A stretch of DNA of 26,766 bases from CALLCD01 sp039817885 (GCA_039817885.1 JBCBUY010000038.1:1-26766); one strand, 5' to 3'. Shown: positions 9,133-17,947, numbered from the stretch's first letter. Notes: generated by a model from the sequence alone, not told the origin. Numbers and translations: made by a program.

Positions 9133-10345
9133 CGATTTGGAGGTCGCGGGCGGGATGCTTCGCCGGCATAACCGCCCATCAAAGGCCGGAAAGGCACGCA
9201 TTACGGTCGCCTTTGGCGCGTCTGGAAGAGCGCAACCTGCAAGTGGGCCAATTCAAAGCTTACGCGCTTTGCTCGATCGTCTAAAGAGTGATTTTGAATT
9301 CAGCTTTGTTGGCGATCAGAGTATTCGACCAAGCGAGCTACATCCCCTCCCAGCCGACACCTGGACCTACGAAAAGCAGGTTCGATATTTCTGGTTCAGC
9401 AAAGATGGACGCTCAAAAGCTCGCAAGGCAATCACTCGAGAGTCACATGACAGCATCTTGCACCTCAACAGCTTCTTTGATCGAGACTTCACGCTGCCAA
9501 TACTCTGGAAGCGCAAGTTTGGGCTGATCCCGAAACGACCCATTATCCTGTCGCCCCATGGCGAACTTGCTCCGGGTGCCTTGTCATTCAAAGCCGTCCG
9601 CAAACGAACATATATCTCCCTGGTGAGGTCTTTTCGCTTGCTGGATCATGTATGGCTACATGCAACGAGTGACCTGGAGAAAAATCAGATCGGGGACCTC
9701 GATCTGCCATGTCAGGGCGTGTTTGTGGCCAAGAATTGTCGGCGGCTCTTACCAAAGCCGGACTTTGCCACGCGTCGCCGGGATCCACACGCGCCGCTCC
9801 GCATTGTTTTCTTGAGCCGAATTGATCGAAAGAAGAATCTGGATTTTGCTCTTCACTGCTTGCGCCATGTGACTGTGCCAGTTGAGTTCGACATATATGG
9901 ACCTGCGAGCGACGCTGCATATGCCCGGCAGTGTCAGTGTTTGGCCACTGACCTTCCCAATCACATTCGTGTCGCGTGGAAAGGATCAATTTCGCACGAG
10001 CATGTGCCGAAGACGCTTGCCTCATATGATTTGTTTTTCTTGCCTACGCACGGCGAGAACTTTGGACATGCCATCGACGAAGCGTTTATGAGCGGCCTTC
10101 CCGCCTTGCTCAGCGATAAAACGCCTTGGCGGGATTTAGCGGCGGCGGCTGCAGGTTGGGATCTTCCTCTTGGTGACCCGACGTCCTTCGCAGTCAAGAT
10201 TGAGGCGATGGCCGCCATGGATGCAAACACGCATTTGCAATTACGGATCGGGGCCCGCAAACTTGCTGAACGGACCTATCATAAGAGCCGAGCCGTCGAG
10301 GATCACCGCACCATGTTCGACCATGTGGTCGCTGCTGGCTCTTAG
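9125..10345 (+). CDS. Family 4-like glycosyltransferase
   Basis: This cytoplasmic GT-B glycosyltransferase is about 406 aa. The N-terminal lobe begins ITVAFGASGRAQPASGP. The C-terminal lobe has FLSRIDRKKNLDFAL and the donor-site motif LPTHGENFGHAIDEAFMSGLPALLS, which includes the E-x7-E pattern of family 4. The start is uncertain. The ATG at 9125 overlaps the FkbM stop by 8 nt. An in-frame ATG at 9098 would overlap by 35 nt, and an ATG at 9155 has a GGAGG at 9139-9143. All three leave the catalytic region intact. Donor and acceptor are unknown. The next gene starts 5 nt after its stop. Confidence 0.82.
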   Translation: MADDLEVAGGMLRRHNRPSKAGKARITVAFGASGRAQPASGPIQSLRALLDRLKSDFEFSFVGDQSIRPSELHPLPADTWTYEKQVRYFWFSKDGRSKARKAITRESHDSILHLNSFFDRDFTLPILWKRKFGLIPKRPIILSPHGELAPGALSFKAVRKRTYISLVRSFRLLDHVWLHATSDLEKNQIGDLDLPCQGVFVAKNCRRLLPKPDFATRRRDPHAPLRIVFLSRIDRKKNLDFALHCLRHVTVPVEFDIYGPASDAAYARQCQCLATDLPNHIRVAWKGSISHEHVPKTLASYDLFFLPTHGENFGHAIDEAFMSGLPALLSDKTPWRDLAAAAAGWDLPLGDPTSFAVKIEAMAAMDANTHLQLRIGARKLAERTYHKSRAVEDHRTMFDHVVAAGS

Positions 10346-10350
10346 ACTCA

Positions 10351-11412
10351 ATGGGATGGCGAGATCAGACATGGTGTCTCGGCAATACAGTGCTCGAACC
10401 CGGGCGGGGCGGCATTGGCCGCGTCGCCCGCATGACTGCAAAATCCATGGCTGAAGAAGGCGTCCGGGCTGAGGCATTGAGTTTTCTGGACGCTCAGCCT
10501 CATCATATCGGCAATATCAGAACCAAAGCCGCTAAGGGAAGCCGCCTGAAATATATTGGGCTTTGTTATCAAGCAGAGCGCCAATGCGATACGTTTCTCT
10601 ATGACTCCGTAGGCATGGCCCGCGCTCATCCGCGGCTGCCAGGATGGCGAAAACCTTATGGCGTCTGGATTCATGGTTTGGAAGTTTGGCAAGGGTTGCA
10701 CCCCGATCGCGAACGCGCGCTGCGGAAAGCGGATTTTGTGCTGGCGAACTCACGCCATACGCTGGACCGCTTCGATGGAGCGCATCGCCCATTGGAGAAT
10801 GTTCATGTGGTTCCTCTCGCCACTGAGCATGACACCGTGCCCCATCAAGCATCCTTCGATGGACGGCCTACCGTGTTGATGGTTGGCCGGCTGGACAAGG
10901 AACAGATGCGCAAGGGGCACGATGACGTCATCCGATGTTGGCCGGACGTCGTCAGCGCGGTGCCGGATGCAACGCTTCTAATCGCAGGCGGAGGAGATGG
11001 GCTTGGCCTTGTGAAGGAGGCTGCCGCGCGATCCCCCGATAGCGCGTCCATTCACGTCCTCGGCTTTGTTCCAGACCATCAACTTACACATCTATGGCAG
11101 CGCGCGCATGTTTTCGCACTTCCCAGCCAGCAAGAGGGGTTTGGGATTGTTTATGCCGAGGCTATGCGCCACGGCGTGCCGGTCATCGCGTCAATCCATG
11201 ACGCTGGCCAAGAGGTAAACCTTGATGGCCAAACCGGATATAATGTGGATTTGACACGCCGGGAGGAGCTTCCGTCTCGGCTCATTCATCTTCTGCGCGA
11301 GACGCGCCAGGCGCAGCGTCTTGGGCGAGCAGGTCATCAGCGCTGGCTCAATCATTACCGCTTCAGTGCATTTCAAACGCGTCTTGCCCGAACCTTAGAC
11401 CAGTGCGCCTAA
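10351..11412 (+). CDS. Family 4 glycosyltransferase
   Basis: This is a 353-aa GT-B retaining glycosyltransferase. The N-terminal lobe carries the glycine-rich EPGRGGIGRVARM motif typical of the acceptor-side loop. The C-terminal lobe has VGRLDKEQMRKGHDD, the LLIAGGGDG turn and LPSQQEGFGIVYAEAMRHGVPVIAS, which holds the E-x7-E donor-binding motif. It presumably adds one sugar to the lipid-linked EPS repeat unit. It starts 5 nt after the preceding glycosyltransferase and overlaps the GTG start assigned to the next gene by 10 nt, so it sits in the same operon. Confidence 0.85.
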   Translation: MGWRDQTWCLGNTVLEPGRGGIGRVARMTAKSMAEEGVRAEALSFLDAQPHHIGNIRTKAAKGSRLKYIGLCYQAERQCDTFLYDSVGMARAHPRLPGWRKPYGVWIHGLEVWQGLHPDRERALRKADFVLANSRHTLDRFDGAHRPLENVHVVPLATEHDTVPHQASFDGRPTVLMVGRLDKEQMRKGHDDVIRCWPDVVSAVPDATLLIAGGGDGLGLVKEAAARSPDSASIHVLGFVPDHQLTHLWQRAHVFALPSQQEGFGIVYAEAMRHGVPVIASIHDAGQEVNLDGQTGYNVDLTRREELPSRLIHLLRETRQAQRLGRAGHQRWLNHYRFSAFQTRLARTLDQCA

Positions 11413-12545
11413 CCCACGGCCCTCACTCAAAGAAACTGGAGACGATCAGCCCCCAGAGGGATAATGAAGGCGGCGTATCGCTGCGCATTCTGGCTGTGTC
11501 GTATGTGTGGCAAGGCGCAAATGACTATGCCTTCATTCGCGCGTTCCGTCGGGCCGGGCACTCTGTTCACGTCGTATCTGAACGCGATTATGTCCCAAGC
11601 TGGAGAGGATTGGGGCTGCGAGCGCTCAATCGTGCCCTTAGACCCCTCACCGTGCGGGATTACAACCGCGCTTTGTTGGAGCGTGCCTCAAGTTTCCAGC
11701 CGGATCTCCTATTTGTTTTCAAGGGAGCTTATCTCTTCGAAGAGACGATCCGGCGTATCCAAGATGACGGCGCGATCGCCATTCAATTCTATCCCGACGT
11801 TAGTTTTCACACCCATGGGCCTTATCTGCCGCGCGCGCTCAAAGCGTATGACTGGGTTTTCACAACAAAGACATTTGGCCTGTCGGACATGGCCGAGCAG
11901 CTTGATGTCAGAGATGCATCTTTTCTGCCCCATGCCTACGATCCGGAAACACACCGCCCTCTCCCACTGTCCGATCGCGATCACTGCCAGTATGGATGCG
12001 ACGCCTCGTTCATCGGCGACTGGTCCCCTAAAAAGCAGGCCATTTTGGAACAGGTCATCTCTATCGACCCGTCCATAGATATGAGCATATTTGGGTCAGA
12101 GAGATGGAAGAATCGAGGCCTAACTGCCGGCATTTTCACCGGACACCGCATCTATGGGGATGAGTATGCGAAAGCCATCGCCGCCAGCCGAATCAATATC
12201 GGCCTGTTGAGTGAAATCCAAAAAGGGGCGTCGCGCGGCGATCAAATAACAGCTCGAACCTTCGAGATTCCAGCGGCAGGCGGATTTATGCTCCACGAGC
12301 GTACAGATGAAGCGATGGAATATTTCGAGGATGGTAAAGAATGTGTTTTCTTTGACGGCCCTGGCGATCTCGCGACAAAAATCAGATACTATCTCAGCCA
12401 TCCGAGAGAACGGAAGATCATCGCGGCTGCCGGTCGCACACGGTGTTTAACCTCCGGCTATGCCGTCGACGATCGCGTTAGATCTGTTTTGGAGAGATAT
12501 AACGTCCTCAGGGCGACCAAGTCATGCGGTCCCAGCCATGTGTGA
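11403..12545 (+). CDS. CgeB-like glycosyltransferase
   Basis: This protein of up to 380 aa resembles the CgeB/YkvP group of GT-B glycosyltransferases. The first lobe contains LRILAVSYVWQGANDYAFIRAF and a PDLLFVFKG strand. The second lobe contains CDASFIGDWSPKKQAILEQV, INIGLLSEIQKGASRGDQITARTFEIPAAGGFMLHERTDE in two parts, and a C-terminal helical tail ending at 12545. The start is unclear. The only upstream in-frame candidate is the GTG at 11403, which adds about 27 residues before the first beta strand. A well-spaced ATG at 11464 (after AGAGGG) is out of frame. It is the last + strand gene of the left block, facing the DUF2793 gene with 53 nt between stops. Confidence 0.8.
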   Translation: MRLTHGPHSKKLETISPQRDNEGGVSLRILAVSYVWQGANDYAFIRAFRRAGHSVHVVSERDYVPSWRGLGLRALNRALRPLTVRDYNRALLERASSFQPDLLFVFKGAYLFEETIRRIQDDGAIAIQFYPDVSFHTHGPYLPRALKAYDWVFTTKTFGLSDMAEQLDVRDASFLPHAYDPETHRPLPLSDRDHCQYGCDASFIGDWSPKKQAILEQVISIDPSIDMSIFGSERWKNRGLTAGIFTGHRIYGDEYAKAIAASRINIGLLSEIQKGASRGDQITARTFEIPAAGGFMLHERTDEAMEYFEDGKECVFFDGPGDLATKIRYYLSHPRERKIIAAAGRTRCLTSGYAVDDRVRSVLERYNVLRATKSCGPSHV

Positions 12546-12598
12546 AGGGTCAGAAATTCTGAAGAGCGTTCAGCCATCAAACGGCCGTTCAATTATGT

Positions 12599-13912
12599 TT
12601 AGGTCAGAGCGGACCCATCTGCGGCGCGACGCCATACGGTTCCATCCGAAAACGCCAGCGAGGGTCCGCCTGCATCATCGGAGACATAAATTATACTCCC
12701 CTCTCCGTTGGAGGCGGCGTCCGGCAAGCTCGCCATGGTATACCGTCCTACGCGCACCGGGCCATCGACGTGAAGTGTAGTCGATGGTGATAGGGTATTG
12801 ATGCCCAGTCTCGCACCGGTCGCCAATGCCTTGAAGGCTGCTACGTCAAGCCGCGCAAACCCACCATCGTGGACGAACCCATATATTCGGAAAGTGGCCT
12901 CACCTAAATTGTCTGGCCCTCTGAAAGACAGCTCCCCAACACTGCCGTTATAGGGAACATAATAAGCCGTCCCACCACTGGTATTACTTTCCACGCGCTC
13001 CCCGTCGGCGACAGCGATCCCATGCGTAAAAGTAGGAGCCCCATCTTTTCTCAGCCGCAACTGATGCGTGGAGAAGTCGCCGATATTGGCTCCGGCAGCG
13101 ATGATCAAATGGTCTTCAAAGATCCCCGGGCGACCGGTCGCGATCGTCCATGGTGCCCCCACATCGTGGAGATTCTCAATAACGACGCCGCCATCATGAC
13201 CAGCCACATGCAAAGGCCCCAAGGGAACGTTGGTTCCAATTCCGGTATGGGCGGACGCTGCATCTATGATGATCGCATCCTGCCAAGTTGATCCATCCGC
13301 GGAGACTCTGACATGCCAATTGTCATCTTGCGTCAAACCGAACTCGGCGCGCCCGGAATATCCGGTCTGAAAGACGATAGATGCGGATTCCGACGGACTT
13401 GCTTTATTGAGCACATGGCGAATGTCACCTGAACCAGGGGTCACATCGTCATGGGAGAACAGAACCGCATCGGATTTTACAGCCAGTCGATTGGTCGTGT
13501 CGGCTGTCGTGTTCACGCCGACAAAATCGGCAGGATTAATGCTCGCGCCTCCCGATCCGGAGCCTGTATTGGAACTCGACGCTTCGATCCAGGCCGCTCC
13601 TGTCCAAACCAAAAGCGCATCTATGTCTTCCTGCCAGACCAGCCATCCGGGATTCGGTTGAAAAAACGCCCAGGCGTCGTCCTGCCAAGCAGCGATACTG
13701 TTGTCCTGGTCCGTCCAATCACCTGCCGCACCCGACGCAATAATATGACGCTGACCGGCGGCGGGCGCGGCTGGAGGGTCAGTACGATTTCGGTCAAGCA
13801 CGCTGATTTGCACCAGGGCATCGAGCCGCCGAAGTGCTTCATTATGGGTGACATGTTTCTGCGCTTGAGCAGGCAGAATATAAGGCAGCGAAAGAGAGTG
13901 GGTCGCATCCAT
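12599..13912 (-). CDS. DUF2793 protein with phage tail-fibre/GTA spike-like repeats
   Basis: This 437-aa protein has a DUF2793 domain at about residues 8-112, with the diagnostic LPYILPAQAQKHVTHNEALR and Trp-rich segments such as WLVWQEDIDALLVWTGAAW. A Ser/Gly-rich linker follows (112-123). The rest looks like a phage tail fibre: two copies of a G-I-x-T-x3-P-x3-L-H-V-x-G motif (residues 223-238 and 368-384) and a terminal YVSDDAGGPSLAFSDGTVWRRA segment as in tail-fibre tips. From family knowledge, DUF2793 proteins occur in alphaproteobacterial prophage and GTA regions; to my recollection the Rhodobacter GTA head-spike protein GhsB is one. No signal peptide is visible. The ATG at 13912 has AGGA seven bases upstream. 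It is the only gene reading against the EPS genes on both sides. Confidence 0.8.
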   Translation of the reverse strand: MDATHSLSLPYILPAQAQKHVTHNEALRRLDALVQISVLDRNRTDPPAAPAAGQRHIIASGAAGDWTDQDNSIAAWQDDAWAFFQPNPGWLVWQEDIDALLVWTGAAWIEASSSNTGSGSGGASINPADFVGVNTTADTTNRLAVKSDAVLFSHDDVTPGSGDIRHVLNKASPSESASIVFQTGYSGRAEFGLTQDDNWHVRVSADGSTWQDAIIIDAASAHTGIGTNVPLGPLHVAGHDGGVVIENLHDVGAPWTIATGRPGIFEDHLIIAAGANIGDFSTHQLRLRKDGAPTFTHGIAVADGERVESNTSGGTAYYVPYNGSVGELSFRGPDNLGEATFRIYGFVHDGGFARLDVAAFKALATGARLGINTLSPSTTLHVDGPVRVGRYTMASLPDAASNGEGSIIYVSDDAGGPSLAFSDGTVWRRAADGSALT

Positions 13913-14109
13913 GATCTTGTCCTATCGGATCAATTTTCAGCTGCTCACTCTAACTCTGACACCCGAAGGCGGGGATAGATTGGATGAGGTATGCTCACCG
14001 CCTGCCCTATAGAACACTGCAAGGAATCATTATTCTGCTCACCATCAACCCCCCTGGTAGCAGGGACTCTGGCCACGTGATGATGGACTAAAGCATCGCG
14101 AAACTTGTC

Positions 14110-15471
14110 GTGTTTCTAAATGCTATAAACTGGCGTTTGAGCGGGGATACACTGCTTGCAAAGAGCGCTGCTATGGCCGTGGCTCGGGGCATTAATATTC
14201 TCGCGGGCTTTGTCCTGGCTGTCGTGCTTGCCGGGAGCCTTGGGGCAACTGGATACGGGACATATCTGTTTATTCTCGCCACTGCGCAAATGCTCGCTAT
14301 GCCTTCGATGATGGGGCTACCCGCATTGTTGACGCGTCAAATCGCGATCTATGCGGACGCGGCTCAATATGCCCATATCATTGGCATCGTCCGCTGGGGA
14401 TTGGCAATAGTGCTTGGCGCAGCGGCTTTGATCGCCGTGGGACTGGGCGCAGCTCTCATTGCTCGATCGCCGTTCGGTGGACCGCACCTGTCGACGACCT
14501 ATTCTATCTGCATCGTTCTTTTTGTCCTGGGAACAGGGCTCATGTCTTGGGCAAGCGCCATTCTGAACGGCTTCCGCCGCCCGGTCTGGTCGTCTCTGCC
14601 GGACGGCGTCATTCGACCCGTCACACTCCTTGCGGCAGTGGTCACGTTCGCGCTGCTGGGGCAGCTCACGCCCGCTGCTGCGATCGGACTACATATTGTT
14701 GCAATTCTGGTGGCATTTTTCTGGGCGGTTCTTGCGGCCTGGCGACACTGCGATTTTGGAACCGCCACTCCAATACGTGCGAAAGCAACTTATGAGAGTG
14801 CCGTCTGGTTTTCCGGCCTATGGCCTCTTTTTCTGACGGTCGCGGCCACAACTATAAACGGCAAACTCGATATGGTTATGCTGGGCGTGCTCAAATCTCC
14901 CGGAGACGTCGCGGTCTATGGACTTGCCGTACAGATCGCCGCTTTGGTGATCGTGCCCCAGACGATTCTCAACACGATTGTCGCACCTAGGATTGCTGCT
15001 GCTGGCAAAACACCGAACATGTCCGACTTGCAGAAGACACTATCATCTGTCTGCGGGGCGTCCTGTCTTGGAGCGCTCACGGTGATGATTGGGCTTGTCT
15101 TCATTGGTCCTCCGATGATCAGGCTTTTCTTTGGTCCGGACTTTCAGACCAGTTATAACCTCCTCATCCTGTTGAGCTTTGGACATGTAGTGGTGTGCGC
15201 GATGGGCCCAGCAATGATCGCGCTCAACATGCTGCATCAAGAGCGGCACGTGGCGGCTATCGTCGTCGCATCAGGTGGAGCGAACGTGCTGTTGAATATG
15301 GTGCTCATTCCAACATATGGCGGAATGGGTGCCGCGACCGCGACGCTCATAACAATCATTGGTTTGCAGGTGGCATGTGCGGTCACCCTGTATAGGATCT
15401 TCCGGCTGAAGTCCTGGGTGCCTTTAAGGGTGCCGTCCGCGCTGGGCGACAAAGAAGAGCGCGCGGCATGA
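14110..15471 (+). CDS. Wzx-like polysaccharide flippase
   Basis: This 453-aa integral inner-membrane protein belongs to the polysaccharide transporter (MOP/MATE-like) superfamily. About 12 hydrophobic segments are visible, beginning with INILAGFVLAVVLAGSLGA and TYLFILATAQMLAMPSMMG. It probably flips the undecaprenyl-linked repeat unit to the periplasm. The start is taken as the GTG at 14110, the first start codon after the in-frame TAA at 14089. No strong Shine-Dalgarno is present, and an ATG at 14173 would cut into the first helix. Its TGA overlaps the ATG of the polymerase as ATGA. It opens the assembly/export block, downstream of a 197-nt gap from the divergent DUF2793 gene. Confidence 0.85.
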   Translation: MFLNAINWRLSGDTLLAKSAAMAVARGINILAGFVLAVVLAGSLGATGYGTYLFILATAQMLAMPSMMGLPALLTRQIAIYADAAQYAHIIGIVRWGLAIVLGAAALIAVGLGAALIARSPFGGPHLSTTYSICIVLFVLGTGLMSWASAILNGFRRPVWSSLPDGVIRPVTLLAAVVTFALLGQLTPAAAIGLHIVAILVAFFWAVLAAWRHCDFGTATPIRAKATYESAVWFSGLWPLFLTVAATTINGKLDMVMLGVLKSPGDVAVYGLAVQIAALVIVPQTILNTIVAPRIAAAGKTPNMSDLQKTLSSVCGASCLGALTVMIGLVFIGPPMIRLFFGPDFQTSYNLLILLSFGHVVVCAMGPAMIALNMLHQERHVAAIVVASGGANVLLNMVLIPTYGGMGAATATLITIIGLQVACAVTLYRIFRLKSWVPLRVPSALGDKEERAA

Positions 15472-17057
15472 CATATGGCGACGCCCGACGCCTTCGACAT
15501 TCGCGTCGTCACACTCTTCGCGGAATTTACGGCCAGGCGCTTTTCATGCTGTTGGCTCTTGTTGCGGGATACCAATGTGTTCGAGGCATCTTTCCGGACG
15601 CAGAGACCATTCGATACGCCAATGCGGCTTTTCCGTGCATCTTCATCTCGATCCTTTTGCACACCGCTTATCGCTGCATCCGATCGCGACAGGCAACAAT
15701 TTGGTCACCGGTCTTTCTTGTTCCTGTTCAGTCCGCCGTATTTTTCGGGTTCGGTCCACTTGTGGAAGTCTTCGGAAACGACGCGACGATCGACTATCTC
15801 AATTACAGCATTATCGGCATGCGCCCTCATGAGCTCTTACGAAGTCATCTCGTGTCGACTGTCGGCGTTGCCTGCGTCATGTTCGGAATGTGGATCCACA
15901 TGGTGACACATCGGACGCGTTGGTCATTTGGTGGCACTGCACCGCATCGCCGTAGCGGCCCGTTGCAGCGAAGCCCCATCGACCCGACCATGGTCGCTTT
16001 CGCCTTGATTGCGGCCGGCGGCTTATTCCGTCACCTTCTCCTTATGCCGGCACAATGGGGGATGATAGATGTCGTGATCGCCGGTGTGCTCACATCCCTC
16101 GGCGCGATTGTTGATGTCGGGTTTGGACTGCTTGCGATTTTGATCGGTCGCGGACGAAAAGGGTTTATTCCGGCTTTTTTGCTGCTTTGGCCCGCTCATG
16201 TTTTCTTGACGGTCCTGTCTTTCGCGAAAACTGAAATTTTGATCGCGCTGTTGTTTCCGGTCATTGGCTTTTATGCTGGTAACAAAAACATTAGACGCCT
16301 CATCGTCCGCTTAGCGCTGGTCGGCATTATCTTCGCCGCGAGCCAGGAATGGGTCCACCATGGCCGCGCTGTCGTGTTCGAAAGAACTCAGACCATCACA
16401 GATGCAGATTATGGCACGCGGACAGAGATTCTTTTCGATTATATTGCTACCCCGAAACAAGCGGTTCCCATTGAAGACGCGCGACAAGGTTGGTGGACCC
16501 GGTTAAACTATGCGCGCGTCCAATCGTTTGCCATCAATGCCTATGACAGTGGCAGCCCCGGTGACACGCTCTCGACCGCATGGATGTATTTTATCCCGCG
16601 TGCGATATGGGCCGAGAAGCCAATTCTCGTATCCCCCGGTAAAGCGTTTTTCGAAACGGTCACCGGACTGAATATTCAGACCTTCCTTGGCCTCTCCATT
16701 TATGGCGACCTCTATTGGAACTTTGGCTGGCTCGGAGTGTTTGTTGGGTGTCCCTTGATCGGCGTGCTATTCGCCATGTTGTCGTGGCGTTCCTTGAGAA
16801 TAATGGAAACCGAGGACTTTCTAAGAGTACCCTTGGTTCTTATAACCTTCGAGCTGGCGGCCATCTCCCCGACTGAATTCATCGTGAATGGCATCCTCGG
16901 CCTGCTCCCAATCTATACAGCCTATGCTATCGGTATTTCGGTCCTCTACCTCGTGCTTGGACATCGCCGCAATATGACACGGACGCGGGTCCCTTACCGA
17001 CCTAAAAGGCAATTGCGAGCTGGTGCCCCCCGGTCTGATGCGTTCCGCTTCCAGTAA
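15468..17057 (+). CDS. Wzy-like polysaccharide polymerase
   Basis: This 529-aa polytopic membrane protein has roughly ten or more hydrophobic segments. It has a large soluble loop after the middle of the protein (around VVFERTQTITDADYGTRTEI to NAYDSGSPGDTLSTAW), then PRAIWAEKPILVSPGKAF and GDLYWNFGWLGVF. This Pro-Arg-x-Ile/Leu-Trp-x-x-Lys-Pro region and the following GxxYxNFGxxG match the oligosaccharide repeat-unit polymerase (O-antigen polymerase) group. It likely joins repeat units in the periplasm. Sequence divergence is normal for Wzy, so the call rests on topology, these motifs and the 4-nt overlap with the flippase gene. Confidence 0.78.
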   Translation: MTYGDARRLRHSRRHTLRGIYGQALFMLLALVAGYQCVRGIFPDAETIRYANAAFPCIFISILLHTAYRCIRSRQATIWSPVFLVPVQSAVFFGFGPLVEVFGNDATIDYLNYSIIGMRPHELLRSHLVSTVGVACVMFGMWIHMVTHRTRWSFGGTAPHRRSGPLQRSPIDPTMVAFALIAAGGLFRHLLLMPAQWGMIDVVIAGVLTSLGAIVDVGFGLLAILIGRGRKGFIPAFLLLWPAHVFLTVLSFAKTEILIALLFPVIGFYAGNKNIRRLIVRLALVGIIFAASQEWVHHGRAVVFERTQTITDADYGTRTEILFDYIATPKQAVPIEDARQGWWTRLNYARVQSFAINAYDSGSPGDTLSTAWMYFIPRAIWAEKPILVSPGKAFFETVTGLNIQTFLGLSIYGDLYWNFGWLGVFVGCPLIGVLFAMLSWRSLRIMETEDFLRVPLVLITFELAAISPTEFIVNGILGLLPIYTAYAIGISVLYLVLGHRRNMTRTRVPYRPKRQLRAGAPRSDAFRFQ

Positions 17058-17097
17058 GACATTTTCGCCGGCCTGGGCTGACAAACACACTTCGAAC

Positions 17098-17140
17098 CAA
17101 TTTGATTCTCAATTGATCTCAGTTCAAAGACTATATTCGC
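17098..17140 (+). promoter_or_regulatory. AT-rich region before the export genes, possible promoter
   Basis: The 157-nt gap between the polymerase and Wza-like genes contains an AT-rich stretch with two similar TTGAT-containing words (TTGATT at 17102 and TTGATC at 17113) and TATATT at 17132. The spacing to TATATT is 24 and 13 nt respectively, neither of which fits a standard sigma-70 promoter. A promoter or AT-rich regulator site here is plausible but unproven. No terminator hairpin is visible in the gap. Confidence 0.2.
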
Positions 17141-17214
17141 CCATTACAACGAGACGGTGTTTGAAGCCATTCAAGCCTTGGAAGATACTGCTGTCCAGGG
17201 AGGCCATTTGGGAC

Positions 17215-17898
17215 ATGCGTTATATATTTTTAGTGCTCGCACTGCCCATATTAGCCGCCTGTTCAAGTGGCGGACAGTCAACGATCCCATATGCGCTGGC
17301 TCAGCCTCTGTCGCCCCCTGATACGACCCTCCAGGTTCATCAGGTCGAGGATTTGCGTATTGCGCCCCAGGACAGGCTTGCGATTTCGGTTTACGGTGTT
17401 CCGGCACTGCAGGGCGATTATGTGGTTGACGAAGACGGCGAGATAAAGATGCCGTTGATCGGAGAGATATCGGCTACCGGATTGACGCAAAACGAGTTTG
17501 CCAGCGTTTTGGAAGATGCCCTTGAAGAGTCGTATTTGCAGAATGCCGATGTCACCGTTCTCATTGAAGACTCGGCCATGCGGCGGATCACAGTGGATGG
17601 TGCGGTCGAAGCGCCCGGTCAGTACCCCGTTGAGGGCAAGATGCATTTGCTGCAGGCGGTTGCTATCGCCGGCGGGCCGGATGAAAACGCAAACCCAAAG
17701 CGTGTGGTCATCTTTCGAGAAATAAATGGGCAGCGCATGGCGGCAGCCTTCGATTTGACGGCAATCCGGCGGGGCGAGGCGGAGGATCCGATCGTCTATG
17801 GCAATGACATTGTGGTCATGGATGGTTCGGCTATTCGCACTGAGTATGGAAACATAATCCGCACTCTGACGACACTGGCGTTATTTTTGGCCATCTAG
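17215..17898 (+). CDS. Wza-like polysaccharide export lipoprotein
   Basis: This short outer-membrane polysaccharide export protein is 227 aa. The ATG at 17215 is chosen because it starts a lipoprotein signal peptide, MRYIFLVLALPILAAC, with lipobox LAAC at Cys16, and GGGAGG lies at 17198-17203. The frame is open further upstream, but that would bury the signal. The mature part has a PES (polysaccharide export) domain at about 45-118, with IAPQDRLAISVYG and DEDGEIKMPLIGEI, then one SLBB domain at about 124-172 (VDGAVEAPGQYPVEG). It is much shorter than E. coli Wza, with a single SLBB domain and a hydrophobic C-terminal tail. It would form the periplasmic/outer-membrane exit channel with the downstream Wzc-like protein. 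Confidence 0.9.
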   Translation: MRYIFLVLALPILAACSSGGQSTIPYALAQPLSPPDTTLQVHQVEDLRIAPQDRLAISVYGVPALQGDYVVDEDGEIKMPLIGEISATGLTQNEFASVLEDALEESYLQNADVTVLIEDSAMRRITVDGAVEAPGQYPVEGKMHLLQAVAIAGGPDENANPKRVVIFREINGQRMAAAFDLTAIRRGEAEDPIVYGNDIVVMDGSAIRTEYGNIIRTLTTLALFLAI

Positions 17899-17947
17899 AT
17901 ATGCTCAACCCAGCGCGCCGATCAATGAATGGCCATAGGATCATCAA

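Noticed and set aside
12550..12562. Palindrome TCAGAAATTCTGA after the CgeB-like stop
   Set aside because: Perfect arms but only a 1-nt centre and no T-run, so it is not a credible terminator; too short to claim as an operator.
12580..12589. Palindrome AACGGCCGTT between the convergent stops
   Set aside because: A 10-nt perfect palindrome without loop; expected by chance at this length and with no supporting context.
14052..14065. Small hairpin CCCTG-GTAG-CAGGG before the flippase gene
   Set aside because: The stem is only 5 bp and no T-run follows, so neither a terminator nor a riboswitch can be supported.
12546..14109. Possible insertion element carrying the DUF2793 gene
   Set aside because: I looked for terminal inverted repeats, target duplications or a transposase/integrase around it and saw none.
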